From JAZGGS01 sp963714405 (GTDB taxonomy: Bacteria; Bacteroidota; Ignavibacteria; Ignavibacteriales; Ignavibacteriaceae), in contig CAVQOH010000002.1 of NCBI GenBank assembly GCA_963714405.1, positions 930,001 through 994,000 on the forward strand: a stretch of DNA of 64,000 bases, read 5' to 3'. The notes under the pieces were generated by a model, which searched no databases, was not told the DNA's origin, and was given only the letters and a program-made list of their open reading frames with translations. This document shows positions 36,140 to 44,326 of the stretch, in pieces. Positions within the stretch are counted from its first letter, which is position 1. Each line of letters begins with the position of its first letter. Position numbers and translations under genes: made by a program.

Positions 36140-36520
36140 TTGAAATTTCTCACTATTTTAATGCTTTTGGGCGTCATTGGTGGCGGAGCTTATTATATAT
36201 CTGCCATTGAAATCGAGAGAGATGTAGAAGTTACAGGTAATCTACAAAGGTCTCAGCAGACAAATGAAGTTATTTACGATTCAGAAGCATCGGGCTCCAT
36301 ATATTTCATTGTAGTTAATGGAAAAGTAAAAAATAATTTGAAGAAACCTATAAAAAATGTGTTTATTAAATACACTATAGGCGGGCAGCAAACCAGTGCA
36401 ACAATTTTTGATATTGTACCCGGACAAGTATTAGATTTTAATACGAGGGGAATTAAAACATCAGTTGCAAATCCAGATTATTCTTTTGATGGTGTTTATT
36501 ACGATGAAACATCTATGTAA
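36140..36520 (+). CDS. Small membrane-anchored protein with a TTG start
   Basis: 126 residues. TTG start at 36140, 7 nt after GGAG, chosen because no ATG fits and it gives a proper signal anchor (MKFLTILMLLGVIGGGAYYI). The outer part is a beta-rich domain (GSIYFIVVNGKVKNNLKKP, NVFIKYTIGGQQTSATI) similar in layout to FxLYD-like periplasmic domains. Function unknown. Confidence 0.6.
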   Translation: MKFLTILMLLGVIGGGAYYISAIEIERDVEVTGNLQRSQQTNEVIYDSEASGSIYFIVVNGKVKNNLKKPIKNVFIKYTIGGQQTSATIFDIVPGQVLDFNTRGIKTSVANPDYSFDGVYYDETSM

Positions 36521-36664
36521 GCCCATAAAAAAATATTAATGTAAGTTATCTCACAAGTATAAAGATTCACTTAAGTTTTGGTTTATTATGTGGGGGCAAG
36601 CGGGTGGCTCACCCTCTGACTATTTTACACTATTATAAAAACAGTTGGGAGTATATTCGCCTGA

Positions 36665-37072
36665 TTATTTTTTATCACCAGATTCAGTTTTAACAGGATC
36701 TTTAGGTTTCCAGCTATCTCCCGAATCTCCCATATTACTTTTTCCATCGAACCCGGCACCTGCTTCAACCACCAAAATTTTTGTGAAAATATCTCCTTTA
36801 AGATTTCCGTTAAGATCAAGTACTAGTTTTTCACCAGCTCTTACAGTTCCGGAAACCTGTCCTCCTATCGTTATTGTATTTGCGGTTATTTGTCCGTTCA
36901 CTTTCCCCCGTTCACCCACTATAACGTTCCTTTGTGACGAAATATCTCCTTGTATTTCACCCTCTACCCTGATATTTCCGCTGCTTGTTAGTTTCCCATC
37001 TATTTTAACCCCGTTGCTTATTATTGTAGTTTCGTGGGCTTTTGATTCTTCGGATGACGTGCTTTTGAGCAT
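36665..37072 (-). CDS. Bactofilin-like polymer-forming cytoskeletal protein
   Basis: 135 residues from the ATG at 37072, 10 nt after AAGGAG; a TTG start at 37093 would lie upstream of that site. The bactofilin domain (about 15-110) shows the hexapeptide-like right-handed beta-helix repeats: VKIDGKLTSSGNIRVEGEI, GDISSQRNVIVGERGKV, ANTITIGGQVSGTV, GNLKGDIFTKILVVEAGA. Bactofilins polymerise without nucleotide on the inner membrane and recruit cell-wall enzymes or set cell shape. No peptidase partner (M23) is adjacent here. Confidence 0.93.
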   Translation of the reverse strand: MLKSTSSEESKAHETTIISNGVKIDGKLTSSGNIRVEGEIQGDISSQRNVIVGERGKVNGQITANTITIGGQVSGTVRAGEKLVLDLNGNLKGDIFTKILVVEAGAGFDGKSNMGDSGDSWKPKDPVKTESGDKK

Positions 37073-37296
37073 AAAATGTTTCTCCTTATACAATTAATAT
37101 TCCCGGCAACTTACTAAATACCATATTTACTATCTGCAATTACAGTAGTAATATATCCTTATTCCAATGTCAATTGCCACCCTATTCAATAAACCATCAG
37201 GTAGATTAACGATTGTTTGATTTATGACTTACACAATAATAATGTAATAACAGTAATGAATGAAAACAGTTGTTGATGTTAGAGTTGGACAGAAAT

Positions 37297-37325
37297 AAGG
37301 GCGAGTAGTTGGCTCGCCCTTTTAA
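37297..37325 (-). terminator. Terminator after the DUF4382 gene
   Basis: Perfect 9-bp stem AAGGGCGAG / CTCGCCCTT, 7-nt loop, T-rich on the minus strand. It lies 32 nt past the stop of the minus-strand gene. Confidence 0.8.
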
Positions 37326-37356
37326 TTACTAAGAATGATATTAACTAACTCAACTG

Positions 37357-38157
37357 TTATCTATTTTCAAGAGTAATTACTCCAATATCTGTTATTTGAT
37401 TAGCCATAACATTTATGTCGGTAATTGTTGTGTCCCTGTAAACCAGCGTGTCTGCAGGAGTTATATGAACATTATAACTTCCTTCGGGTAAAGCCATTAG
37501 CTTAAATAAGCCCGCAATATCGGTAAATGTTGATACCATATCCGTTCCTACGACAGTCCAAATTTTCGGGTCCGCATCAAGTGGCAGCACTTGTCCCGAA
37601 ACAGCACCCGATATAACAACCGGCATAACTCTTATGGTAGGTTTTAATTTATATTGGCCGTTCCCGGTCATTATAACAGATTTATCAACATTGAAGTCTA
37701 AGTACAGATCATATAATTTTCCATCCTCAATTTCAAAGGAATGATTTAATTTAATTCCTGTTTGAGTTCCACTTGGAACTGTTAAAGGAAATTTAATGCC
37801 ATTATAGACCACGTAGTTTCTATCTTCAAGAACTAAACGAATTTGAGTGTATTTGCCTGCAGCTAAAGAAGTATCACCAAGCACTGCGCCTGCCCCGTTC
37901 TGTAAAAGTAAAAGATCAAAGTACCTTAGAGAATTATTAATCACATCCCAGCTTCCCGCGGTAGTATCAGTGCCAGCATCATGCACTTCTACACGTGATA
38001 TGCAAATTACGACTGAGTCTAATATTGATGGTGAATCAATTAATGTTAATCTAATTGAACCCTCACCATCAGTAGCAGGTTCAGTTGTGTTAATATCGGA
38101 ACATTGCCACAAAGCAATTAATAATACAAATAAAATTAAATAGGATATTTTTCTCAA
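37357..38157 (-). CDS. DUF4382 lipoprotein
   Basis: 266 residues with a lipobox-like LIALWQCSD. The DUF4382 domain follows (GSIRLTLIDSPSILDSVVI, RVEVHDAG, RYFDLLLLQNGAGAVLGDT, YTQIRLVLED). The last 80 residues look like a carboxypeptidase-regulatory (CarboxypepD_reg) type beta-sandwich (ALPEGSYNVHITPADT). Such proteins are surface or periplasmic lipoproteins with no known activity. No partner in an operon. Confidence 0.82.
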   Translation of the reverse strand: MRKISYLILFVLLIALWQCSDINTTEPATDGEGSIRLTLIDSPSILDSVVICISRVEVHDAGTDTTAGSWDVINNSLRYFDLLLLQNGAGAVLGDTSLAAGKYTQIRLVLEDRNYVVYNGIKFPLTVPSGTQTGIKLNHSFEIEDGKLYDLYLDFNVDKSVIMTGNGQYKLKPTIRVMPVVISGAVSGQVLPLDADPKIWTVVGTDMVSTFTDIAGLFKLMALPEGSYNVHITPADTLVYRDTTITDINVMANQITDIGVITLENR

Positions 38158-38503
38158 TTTCTGGTTCCTTATAGTTATTTTGTAATTAAACGAATTTAAG
38201 ATAATTGAAAATTTGTCTTTAATAACCTACCAAGTGTGCAAATAACATACCATCCAATTTGGGCAACAAATATGAGATTAGAGCCGCATATTGAGCAATA
38301 TTAAGTTTCTTTTTTCAATTAGGTTTATTCGATTTTGTCAGCATTGACTCCTTGTGAGAATTATCCGTCATAATTTTCAGACAAAATAATTTAAACCTAA
38401 GCTAATATTTTAAAGAAACTCCTAGAATATATAATTTTATCACTAAAAGAGTAATAATTAAATTAGTGATGCAAATTTTAACTTTAACAAAGGAATAATT
38501 TAA
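38158..38503. other. 346-nt intergenic region between divergent genes
   Basis: The only structure noticed is an inverted repeat at 38439-38470, listed separately. No frame or RNA gene supported. Confidence 0.5.
38439..38470. repeat. Inverted repeat upstream of the LA_2272-like gene
   Basis: ATCACTAA and TTAGTGAT are exact 8-nt arms separated by 16 nt, 33 nt before the ATG. It could be an operator or an mRNA hairpin. Inference. Confidence 0.4.
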
Positions 38504-38989
38504 ATGAAAAGTTATTTTCACATTTTACTATTCGTCTTGATCGTTTCTTTTTCCGGCATAATAAACGCACAAGAAAAACCAATTCAACTTTCCCTGTTCA
38601 ACCCAATCCAGTTATTTCCTGAAAGCTCATCAATTGCTGGCCTTCGCTTTAATCTTATTTACGGAAAGAATACAAATGTTACTGGTATTGATCTCGGACT
38701 GGTTAATCAAACAACCGGAACACAAACCGGTGTCCAGTGGGGTGGAGTTAACCTTACTAATAGTGGTTTTAAAGGATGGCAATCGGGCTTTATTAATATT
38801 ACCGAGGGAAGCTCTTTGGGGTTGCAAACAGGCGCGGTTAATTATCACCAAGGGCATTTTAACGGATTGCAGTTTTCAATCGTAAATTATGCAGCAACCT
38901 TAAAAGGTTTGCAAATTGGTTTAATAAATATTATAGGTAAAGGGGGATTCTTGCCGGTGTTCCCAATCTTTAACTTTGATTTTGATTGA
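38504..38989 (+). CDS. LA_2272-like surface repeat protein
   Basis: 161 residues with a signal peptide (about 1-23). The body is a series of units of about 20 residues built on GxxxGxVN/GLQxGxxN: GIDLGLVNQTTG, GVQWGGVNLTNSGFKGWQSG, GLQTGAVNYHQG, GLQFSIVNYAAT, GLQIGLINIIG. It ends PVFPIFNFDFD. This resembles the surface repeat family first named in Leptospira (LA_2272). Likely a beta-structured outer-membrane or surface protein of unknown function. Confidence 0.7.
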   Translation: MKSYFHILLFVLIVSFSGIINAQEKPIQLSLFNPIQLFPESSSIAGLRFNLIYGKNTNVTGIDLGLVNQTTGTQTGVQWGGVNLTNSGFKGWQSGFINITEGSSLGLQTGAVNYHQGHFNGLQFSIVNYAATLKGLQIGLINIIGKGGFLPVFPIFNFDFD

Positions 38990-39007
38990 GGTTTATATTT
39001 AAAATAT

Positions 39008-39036
39008 AAAGGGCGAACTTTGTTCGCCCTTTACTT
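39008..39036. terminator. Bidirectional terminator
   Basis: Perfect 11-bp stem AAAGGGCGAAC / GTTCGCCCTTT with a 3-nt loop, between the convergent surface-repeat gene and the T9SS propeller gene. Confidence 0.88.
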
Positions 39037-39052
39037 AAGCTCAGATGAAATA

Positions 39053-40306
39053 TTACTTCAGTAAAATCATCTTCTTAGTTTCATCAAAATTTCCAGCTCG
39101 TATTCTGTAGAAATAAATTCCGCTTGTTAAGCCTTCAGAAGTAAAATTAATTTCATAGTCCCGCAAGTTCTTGTACTTCGTTTACAATTGTGGCCACTTA
39201 TTTCCCAAAGCATGCAGTAAACATTTCAAAGAAACATTTGCATCAACGGGAATTGTATATTTAATAGATGTTGAGGGATTAAAAGGATTAGGAAAATTCT
39301 GAGAAACCGCAAACTCTGTGGGCAGCACATTCTGATCTTTATCAATAAAAGTTACACCACCATTACTCGTATAAAGAACAGCACCTAAACTCCCTACGAC
39401 CCAGCCATTATTTGCATCGGTAAAAAATATTGAGCCGAAATCTGCATTAGTCCCGCTGTTTTGTGTACTCCAGTTTGAACCGCCGTCAGTAGTATATAAA
39501 ATTAGTCCATTAAGTCCTGCCATCCATCCGGTATTATTATCTACAAATTGAATCGAATAAAGTCCTTCTGTTGAATTGCTGTTTTGTGATTCCCAGATAG
39601 CTCCACCATCAGTAGTTTTATAGATAGTGCCTAAATTTCCAGCTACCCATCCGGTTGTTTCGGAAATGAAAAATACCGCCCGTAAATAATTGGTTGTTGC
39701 TACGGTTTGTGGGATCCAGTTTGTTCCTCCATCTGTCGTTTTAACAATTGTACTTAAGGTATTAGATGGATTACCGCCAACTGCCCAGCCAGTATTTTCA
39801 TTTATGAAAAATATTCCTCTATAATTTGATGCCTCAGCAGTTTGAGGTAACCAATTTAAACCACCATCGGTGGTCTTAAGTATCTGGTTTCCTCCTTCTC
39901 CGGCAGCCCAACCCGTTGTGGGAGAAACAAAAAACAAAGAATTTAATTGATTGGGTAGAGTGTCAGTTTGAACAGTCCAATTAGTCCCTCCATCAGTTGT
40001 ATGATAAATCATACCAACATTAGATGGAGTAAAGTTTCCACCAGCAGCCCAACCCTCGGACCCGGAAGTGAAAAACACTGAATTGAAATGATTAGTTGTA
40101 CCAGTAACCTGTCCAGCCCAGTTATTTCCGCCGTCGGTTGTGCTGATTATTACACCGTCGTAACCAACAGCCCATCCGGTTTGGGCATCAACAAAACATA
40201 CCGATTGTAATGTTTCTGTAACACCGCTTGATTGAGACACCCATTGAGAAAATGTTAATTGTGAAAAAGAAAAAAATATAAAACAGAAAAAAGTGAGATA
40301 CTTCAT
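39053..40306 (-). pseudogene. T9SS beta-propeller (Ycf48/BNR-like), sorting domain broken by two deletions
   Basis: The signal peptide and a propeller of TTDGGxNW blades run to about residue 330, then the sorting domain starts (QNFPNPFNPSTSIKYTIP). Near 39200 one base is missing and the frame stops at 39182. Near 39158 two more are missing and the original frame resumes, giving a correct end (FTSEGLTSGIYFYRIRAG, then TKKMILLK, stop at 39053). Total length is a multiple of three. As it stands the product lacks the C-terminal signal and would not be secreted. Sequencing error or a recent mutation are the alternatives. Confidence 0.8.
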
Positions 40307-40536
40307 GCTACCTCCTGATGAAGAGTGATTATTAAAATACTACATCAATACGTTTAGAGCGTATTAAAATGAGCTTATTTAATTAATGTAACACTGCAAC
40401 AAGGAACTGCACAGGATGATAAAAGTTATAGATTATAATTAGGTATATAATTTTTCAAATTCAAGAAGTATTAGTTTGTAATTAGCAACGAAAAAATTTC
40501 TAAAAGTGATTTACAAAGTATAGGGAAGAAGATACT

Positions 40537-41106
40537 TTATTTATTAATCTCTTCTAAAAATTTATTATACTCCTCTATTAATTGTTCTTCTATACTAATA
40601 AAATTGTGCAAATATATTTTTTGTTTAATGAATTGGCTTATCATTTCCTCGGTAGTTTTACCTGGAACAAAGAACACTAATTCCTGAAAAACTCTATCCG
40701 CCACATCGCTGTAAACTTTTTGCGTTGAGTAAATGCCGGTAATCTTTTCTACCGTATTATATTCAATATAATTTACGGCATTTGTAAGTTTTGCAGTTTC
40801 CCAGGCAGTGGCAGAAGGTGTTTCAAACATTATTTCTCCGAATGAAATATCCTCTTCTTTCCGTTTAAGTTTAGAAATAACGGAATCTATTTCACCTAAA
40901 ATCAAATTATGATTTAATAATAACCCGGTAAGTTTTATCTTGTTACTTTTAACCTCTTTAACTGCTTTGTCAAATGCCTGTAAACCCAGGTCTTCATTAT
41001 TTGTGCTGGTGCGCCATTCATTAACTCCAAGGGCAAGCAACACAGCAAATACTACAGAGAAAACTTCGACTAAAAGATGTGTAAGAGAAAATTTTTTGAC
41101 GTCCAT
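40537..41106 (-). CDS. Membrane-anchored helical protein, function unknown
   Basis: 189 residues with one N-terminal membrane helix (LLVEVFSVVFAVLLALGVNEW), followed by a helical part rich in Lys and Glu (KAVKEVKSNKIKLTGLLLNH, then FIKQKIYLHNFISIEEQLIEEY). The VFSVVFAVLLALGVNEW start resembles an uncharacterised family found in Bacteroidetes and proteobacteria. An AGGAGG-like site precedes the ATG. Stand-alone gene. Confidence 0.65.
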   Translation of the reverse strand: MDVKKFSLTHLLVEVFSVVFAVLLALGVNEWRTSTNNEDLGLQAFDKAVKEVKSNKIKLTGLLLNHNLILGEIDSVISKLKRKEEDISFGEIMFETPSATAWETAKLTNAVNYIEYNTVEKITGIYSTQKVYSDVADRVFQELVFFVPGKTTEEMISQFIKQKIYLHNFISIEEQLIEEYNKFLEEINK

Positions 41107-41472
41107 AACACTTTTCCTCCTAATGCAAAGTATTCTTAAAGAGAATACATATTAATAAAATATTTTCAGAGAATTTACTTCAAAAAATAATTATTCGAAA
41201 CATTTTCTTTTACTTTTGAAATTGGGTGCTCTATTTTTTTATGCATGTAGTAGGGAGAGGGAGAAATGAGATAGCAATTAAATAAAAAAGGCGGATAAAT
41301 TCGCCTGTAATTTCATCAAATTGGAAATATTAATCGATATCTGCTTCACCGCCGTGATCACCAGCAAGCATCCATTTACCATCTTTTTTCATTAGTATGT
41401 CTATCCTTCGTCCTTTTTCCTTCAGATCGTTTTCCCAACAGGTACTCAATCTGAAGGAAAAATTTCTTTTTA
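41107..41472. other. 366-nt region with a gene remnant at its left-central part
   Basis: Contains a short open segment on the minus strand (41330-41472) listed as a pseudogene, and a weak AGGCG/CGCCT hairpin near 41290-41307. Nothing else supported. Confidence 0.4.
41330..41472 (-). pseudogene. 3' remnant of an NTF2/SnoaL-like (DUF4440-type) gene
   Basis: The minus strand is open for about 47 codons with no start codon. It encodes FRLSTCWENDLKEKGRRIDI and then LMKKDGKWMLAGDHGG before the stop, which looks like the last strands of an NTF2-like fold (typically ..DGKWQLVADH). The 5' part is replaced by the end of the T9SS gene at 41473. Likely a remnant of a former downstream gene. Assignment rests on a short segment. 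Confidence 0.35.
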
Positions 41473-44040
41473 CTATTTCAATAAAACCATTTTCCCAGTA
41501 GTTGTATTGTTATCATCTTTCAGCTGATAAAAATACACACCACTTGTAAGTTGAGCAGAATTAAAGTTTACAACGTAGCTACCAGCAGGTTTAAATCCGT
41601 TTACTAAAGTTGCAACTTCTTCGCCAGTTGAAGTGTAAATTTTTAGTGTAACATTTCCATCAGAAGGAATTGAATATTTAATTGTTGTTGAGGGATTAAA
41701 TGGATTCGGGTAGTTTTGATGAAGTTTAAAATTCTCAACAACTAATTCATCAGTATTGTTTATATCGCTAAGACCTGTTAAATCAACTTCAAAAATTGAT
41801 CTGCCATGAGTTCCTGCAACAAGTTTTTTAGTTGGCTGATGATAATTAATATCAAACACAGGTGAATTTGGAAGACCTGTTCCTAAAACGTACCAGTTAG
41901 CACCTAAATTTTTAGTGAAAAACACACCGGCATCCGTTCCAACATAAAGTGTGCTGTCATAATCGTAATCAATAATAATTGAATTTACAGGAATATCCGG
42001 AAGGTTTCCACTAATATTTACCCAGTTATTTCCATAATCAGATGTTCGGAAAACGTGAGGATTTGTTTCATCAAGATTGTACCCGCTTAATGTAACATAA
42101 GCAGTTGCGGGTGTTCTTTTATCTGCCAGGACATCAGTTATATACCGTTGTGGTAAAATTCCTGTTTTATCCTCCCATGTACTACCCGAATTTGTTGATG
42201 TAGATAATTTAGCATCATCAGTCCCAACATAAATTACTCTTGTAATGCCATCACTTTCAACAGCAGATGTAACACATGTAATAGTTCCCATTCTTCCATT
42301 TGGTCCTCTGGTAAGATCTCCACTAATCTCTTCCCAGCTGCTTCCGCCGTTAGTAGTTCTGTGAAGTTTATAAGTTCCAAAATATAAAATGTTGGGATCT
42401 TCAACATCTAGCACGTAAGGAGTTGACCAGTTAGTCCGTGAAAAATCAATTCCATTACCTATGTAATTAAAACTCTGCCCGCCGTTAACACTTTTACCAA
42501 TTCCACCAAATTGAGATTCAGCGTAAACAATATTTGAGTTTGTGTAATCAACTTTGGTATGAAATCCATCGCCACCGTAAATATGATCCCAGTTGCCAAC
42601 TGTACCATCAGATTTAAGCGTTCCATTATCCTGAGTACCTCCAAGTTTTATTTGAGGCTGAAGATAATCTATTTCAGTTGCATAAAACTGTGAAATAGGC
42701 AGATCATAAGATTTATTCCATGGTGCACCACCGACTGTTGTAGAAAACAATCCTCCATCATTACCTACAATAATATCATTTTGATTTGATGGATTTATCC
42801 ACATTGCGTGCTGATCGGGATGCTGTTGATCGAATGAACCGGAATAAGAATTTGTAATGTTCTGCCAGTTACTTCCACCGTTTGTTGATTTGAATAAATC
42901 AATATCTGCACAATAAACTAAATTAAAATCATTCGGATCAACTTCCAGTAAACCGAAGTACCAGCCGAAACCCGAAAATTCAGATGGCAAAATTCCTGAT
43001 GGCATTTGTGCCCATGTATTTCCTTTATCTGCTGATTTATAAAATCCGTAGAAAGTATTGTCAGAACCATTTGGAATAGATGCTGATTTATACAAAGCAT
43101 AAACATAATTTGGATTGCTTTCTGAAACAGCAATACTTATTCTTCCAATAATGGGATCTGGTGAAGGAACACCATTTAATAATTGGTTCCATGTTGAACC
43201 CCCATCAGTAGATTTATAAATACCACTGTTTATACCTGCAGCTTTTCGGAAGGAAGGACCTCTTAAACGTTCCCACATGGCTGCATAAACGATATTCATA
43301 TCACTTGCATCAATTGCAACATCAATTGCACTTGTTGAATCATTTAAAAATAAAACTCTGTTCCAGCTTGTTCCACCATCTGTTGATTTATAAATACCAC
43401 GGTTATCACCTTTTGAATATAAACCACCTGAAACAGCAGCATAAATTATATTTGTATTTAAAGGGTGAACTTCAATTTCAGCAATATGTCTGGAATCTTC
43501 TAAACCTGAAACAAACCATGTTTCCCCGTAATCTGTTGATTTAAGCATTCCAAATCCTGAGTAAGAATCAGTACTGATATTTGCCTCACCGGTTCCGCAA
43601 TAAATAATGTTTGAATTAAAAGGATCTATAACAAGTGCACCAATTGATAAACTTGGTAAGAAGTCTGTTTTGGGTATCCAGGTAATTCCATAATCAGTTG
43701 ATTTGAAAATTCCGCCTGCAGCTGCGCCTAAGTAAATAAAATTATTAATAGGATCGTAATCCAAAGCCGTAATTCTTCCACCTACGTTTGATGGACCAAC
43801 CTGGTACCACATGCTGCTGGTAACAATTGAATTTTTACTTATCATATTTTGTTTTTCTTCAAGCGATTTAAAATATTTTTCCATAGGGATTATTTCATTC
43901 GGATAAGCTCTTTGTGAATAAAACCAATCGCCAGGATAAAACTTTTTATCTATATTAAATTCTTGTTCAGCAAAATCCATTAGCTGATAAGCAAAAAGCG
44001 CAAATATTATTGCTGTAATCAGCTTAGTAAAATTTTTCAT
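41473..44040 (-). CDS. T9SS-sorted sortilin/Vps10-like beta-propeller protein
   Basis: 855 residues. Signal peptide, then WYQVGPSNVGGRITALDYDP opens a large propeller whose blades carry FKSTDYGITW, KSTDGGTSWNRV, KSTNGGSNWQNI and similar Asp-box (BNR/sortilin) motifs. The T9SS sorting domain occupies the last 80 residues (HQNYPNPFNPSTTIKYSIP to GKMVLLK). Proteins of this plan are secreted or surface-attached. Related ones include xyloglucanases and sialidase-like proteins, but no catalytic residues can be assigned. AAGGAT lies 6 nt before the ATG. Confidence 0.88.
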   Translation of the reverse strand: MKNFTKLITAIIFALFAYQLMDFAEQEFNIDKKFYPGDWFYSQRAYPNEIIPMEKYFKSLEEKQNMISKNSIVTSSMWYQVGPSNVGGRITALDYDPINNFIYLGAAAGGIFKSTDYGITWIPKTDFLPSLSIGALVIDPFNSNIIYCGTGEANISTDSYSGFGMLKSTDYGETWFVSGLEDSRHIAEIEVHPLNTNIIYAAVSGGLYSKGDNRGIYKSTDGGTSWNRVLFLNDSTSAIDVAIDASDMNIVYAAMWERLRGPSFRKAAGINSGIYKSTDGGSTWNQLLNGVPSPDPIIGRISIAVSESNPNYVYALYKSASIPNGSDNTFYGFYKSADKGNTWAQMPSGILPSEFSGFGWYFGLLEVDPNDFNLVYCADIDLFKSTNGGSNWQNITNSYSGSFDQQHPDQHAMWINPSNQNDIIVGNDGGLFSTTVGGAPWNKSYDLPISQFYATEIDYLQPQIKLGGTQDNGTLKSDGTVGNWDHIYGGDGFHTKVDYTNSNIVYAESQFGGIGKSVNGGQSFNYIGNGIDFSRTNWSTPYVLDVEDPNILYFGTYKLHRTTNGGSSWEEISGDLTRGPNGRMGTITCVTSAVESDGITRVIYVGTDDAKLSTSTNSGSTWEDKTGILPQRYITDVLADKRTPATAYVTLSGYNLDETNPHVFRTSDYGNNWVNISGNLPDIPVNSIIIDYDYDSTLYVGTDAGVFFTKNLGANWYVLGTGLPNSPVFDINYHQPTKKLVAGTHGRSIFEVDLTGLSDINNTDELVVENFKLHQNYPNPFNPSTTIKYSIPSDGNVTLKIYTSTGEEVATLVNGFKPAGSYVVNFNSAQLTSGVYFYQLKDDNNTTTGKMVLLK

Positions 44041-44326
44041 ATTAATCCTTTAATGTTTTATTGCTCTAAATTTAATGAAAAATTAATAGAGCCAAACCAC
44101 ATAAAATAGTAACTAAAAAAATCTTAATTATATTTTGTCTTAAGTTCTTATTTTGAAATAAATAGAGGGAAGAATAATTCTTTTAACAACTTTTAACTTT
44201 GTTACTTTCTTTATTTGATTTTGAACGGATACTTTGAATGGAAAATAGGATATTTTTCCTTCTGAGCTTTGCTCAACTATAAAAACATTGCGTACCACAG
44301 GAATATTTTTTTACACCCAAGGATGC

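Noticed and set aside
35926..36177. 83-codon minus-strand frame
   Set aside because: It has no signal, domain or ribosome site and overlaps the better-supported TTG-started gene at 36140.
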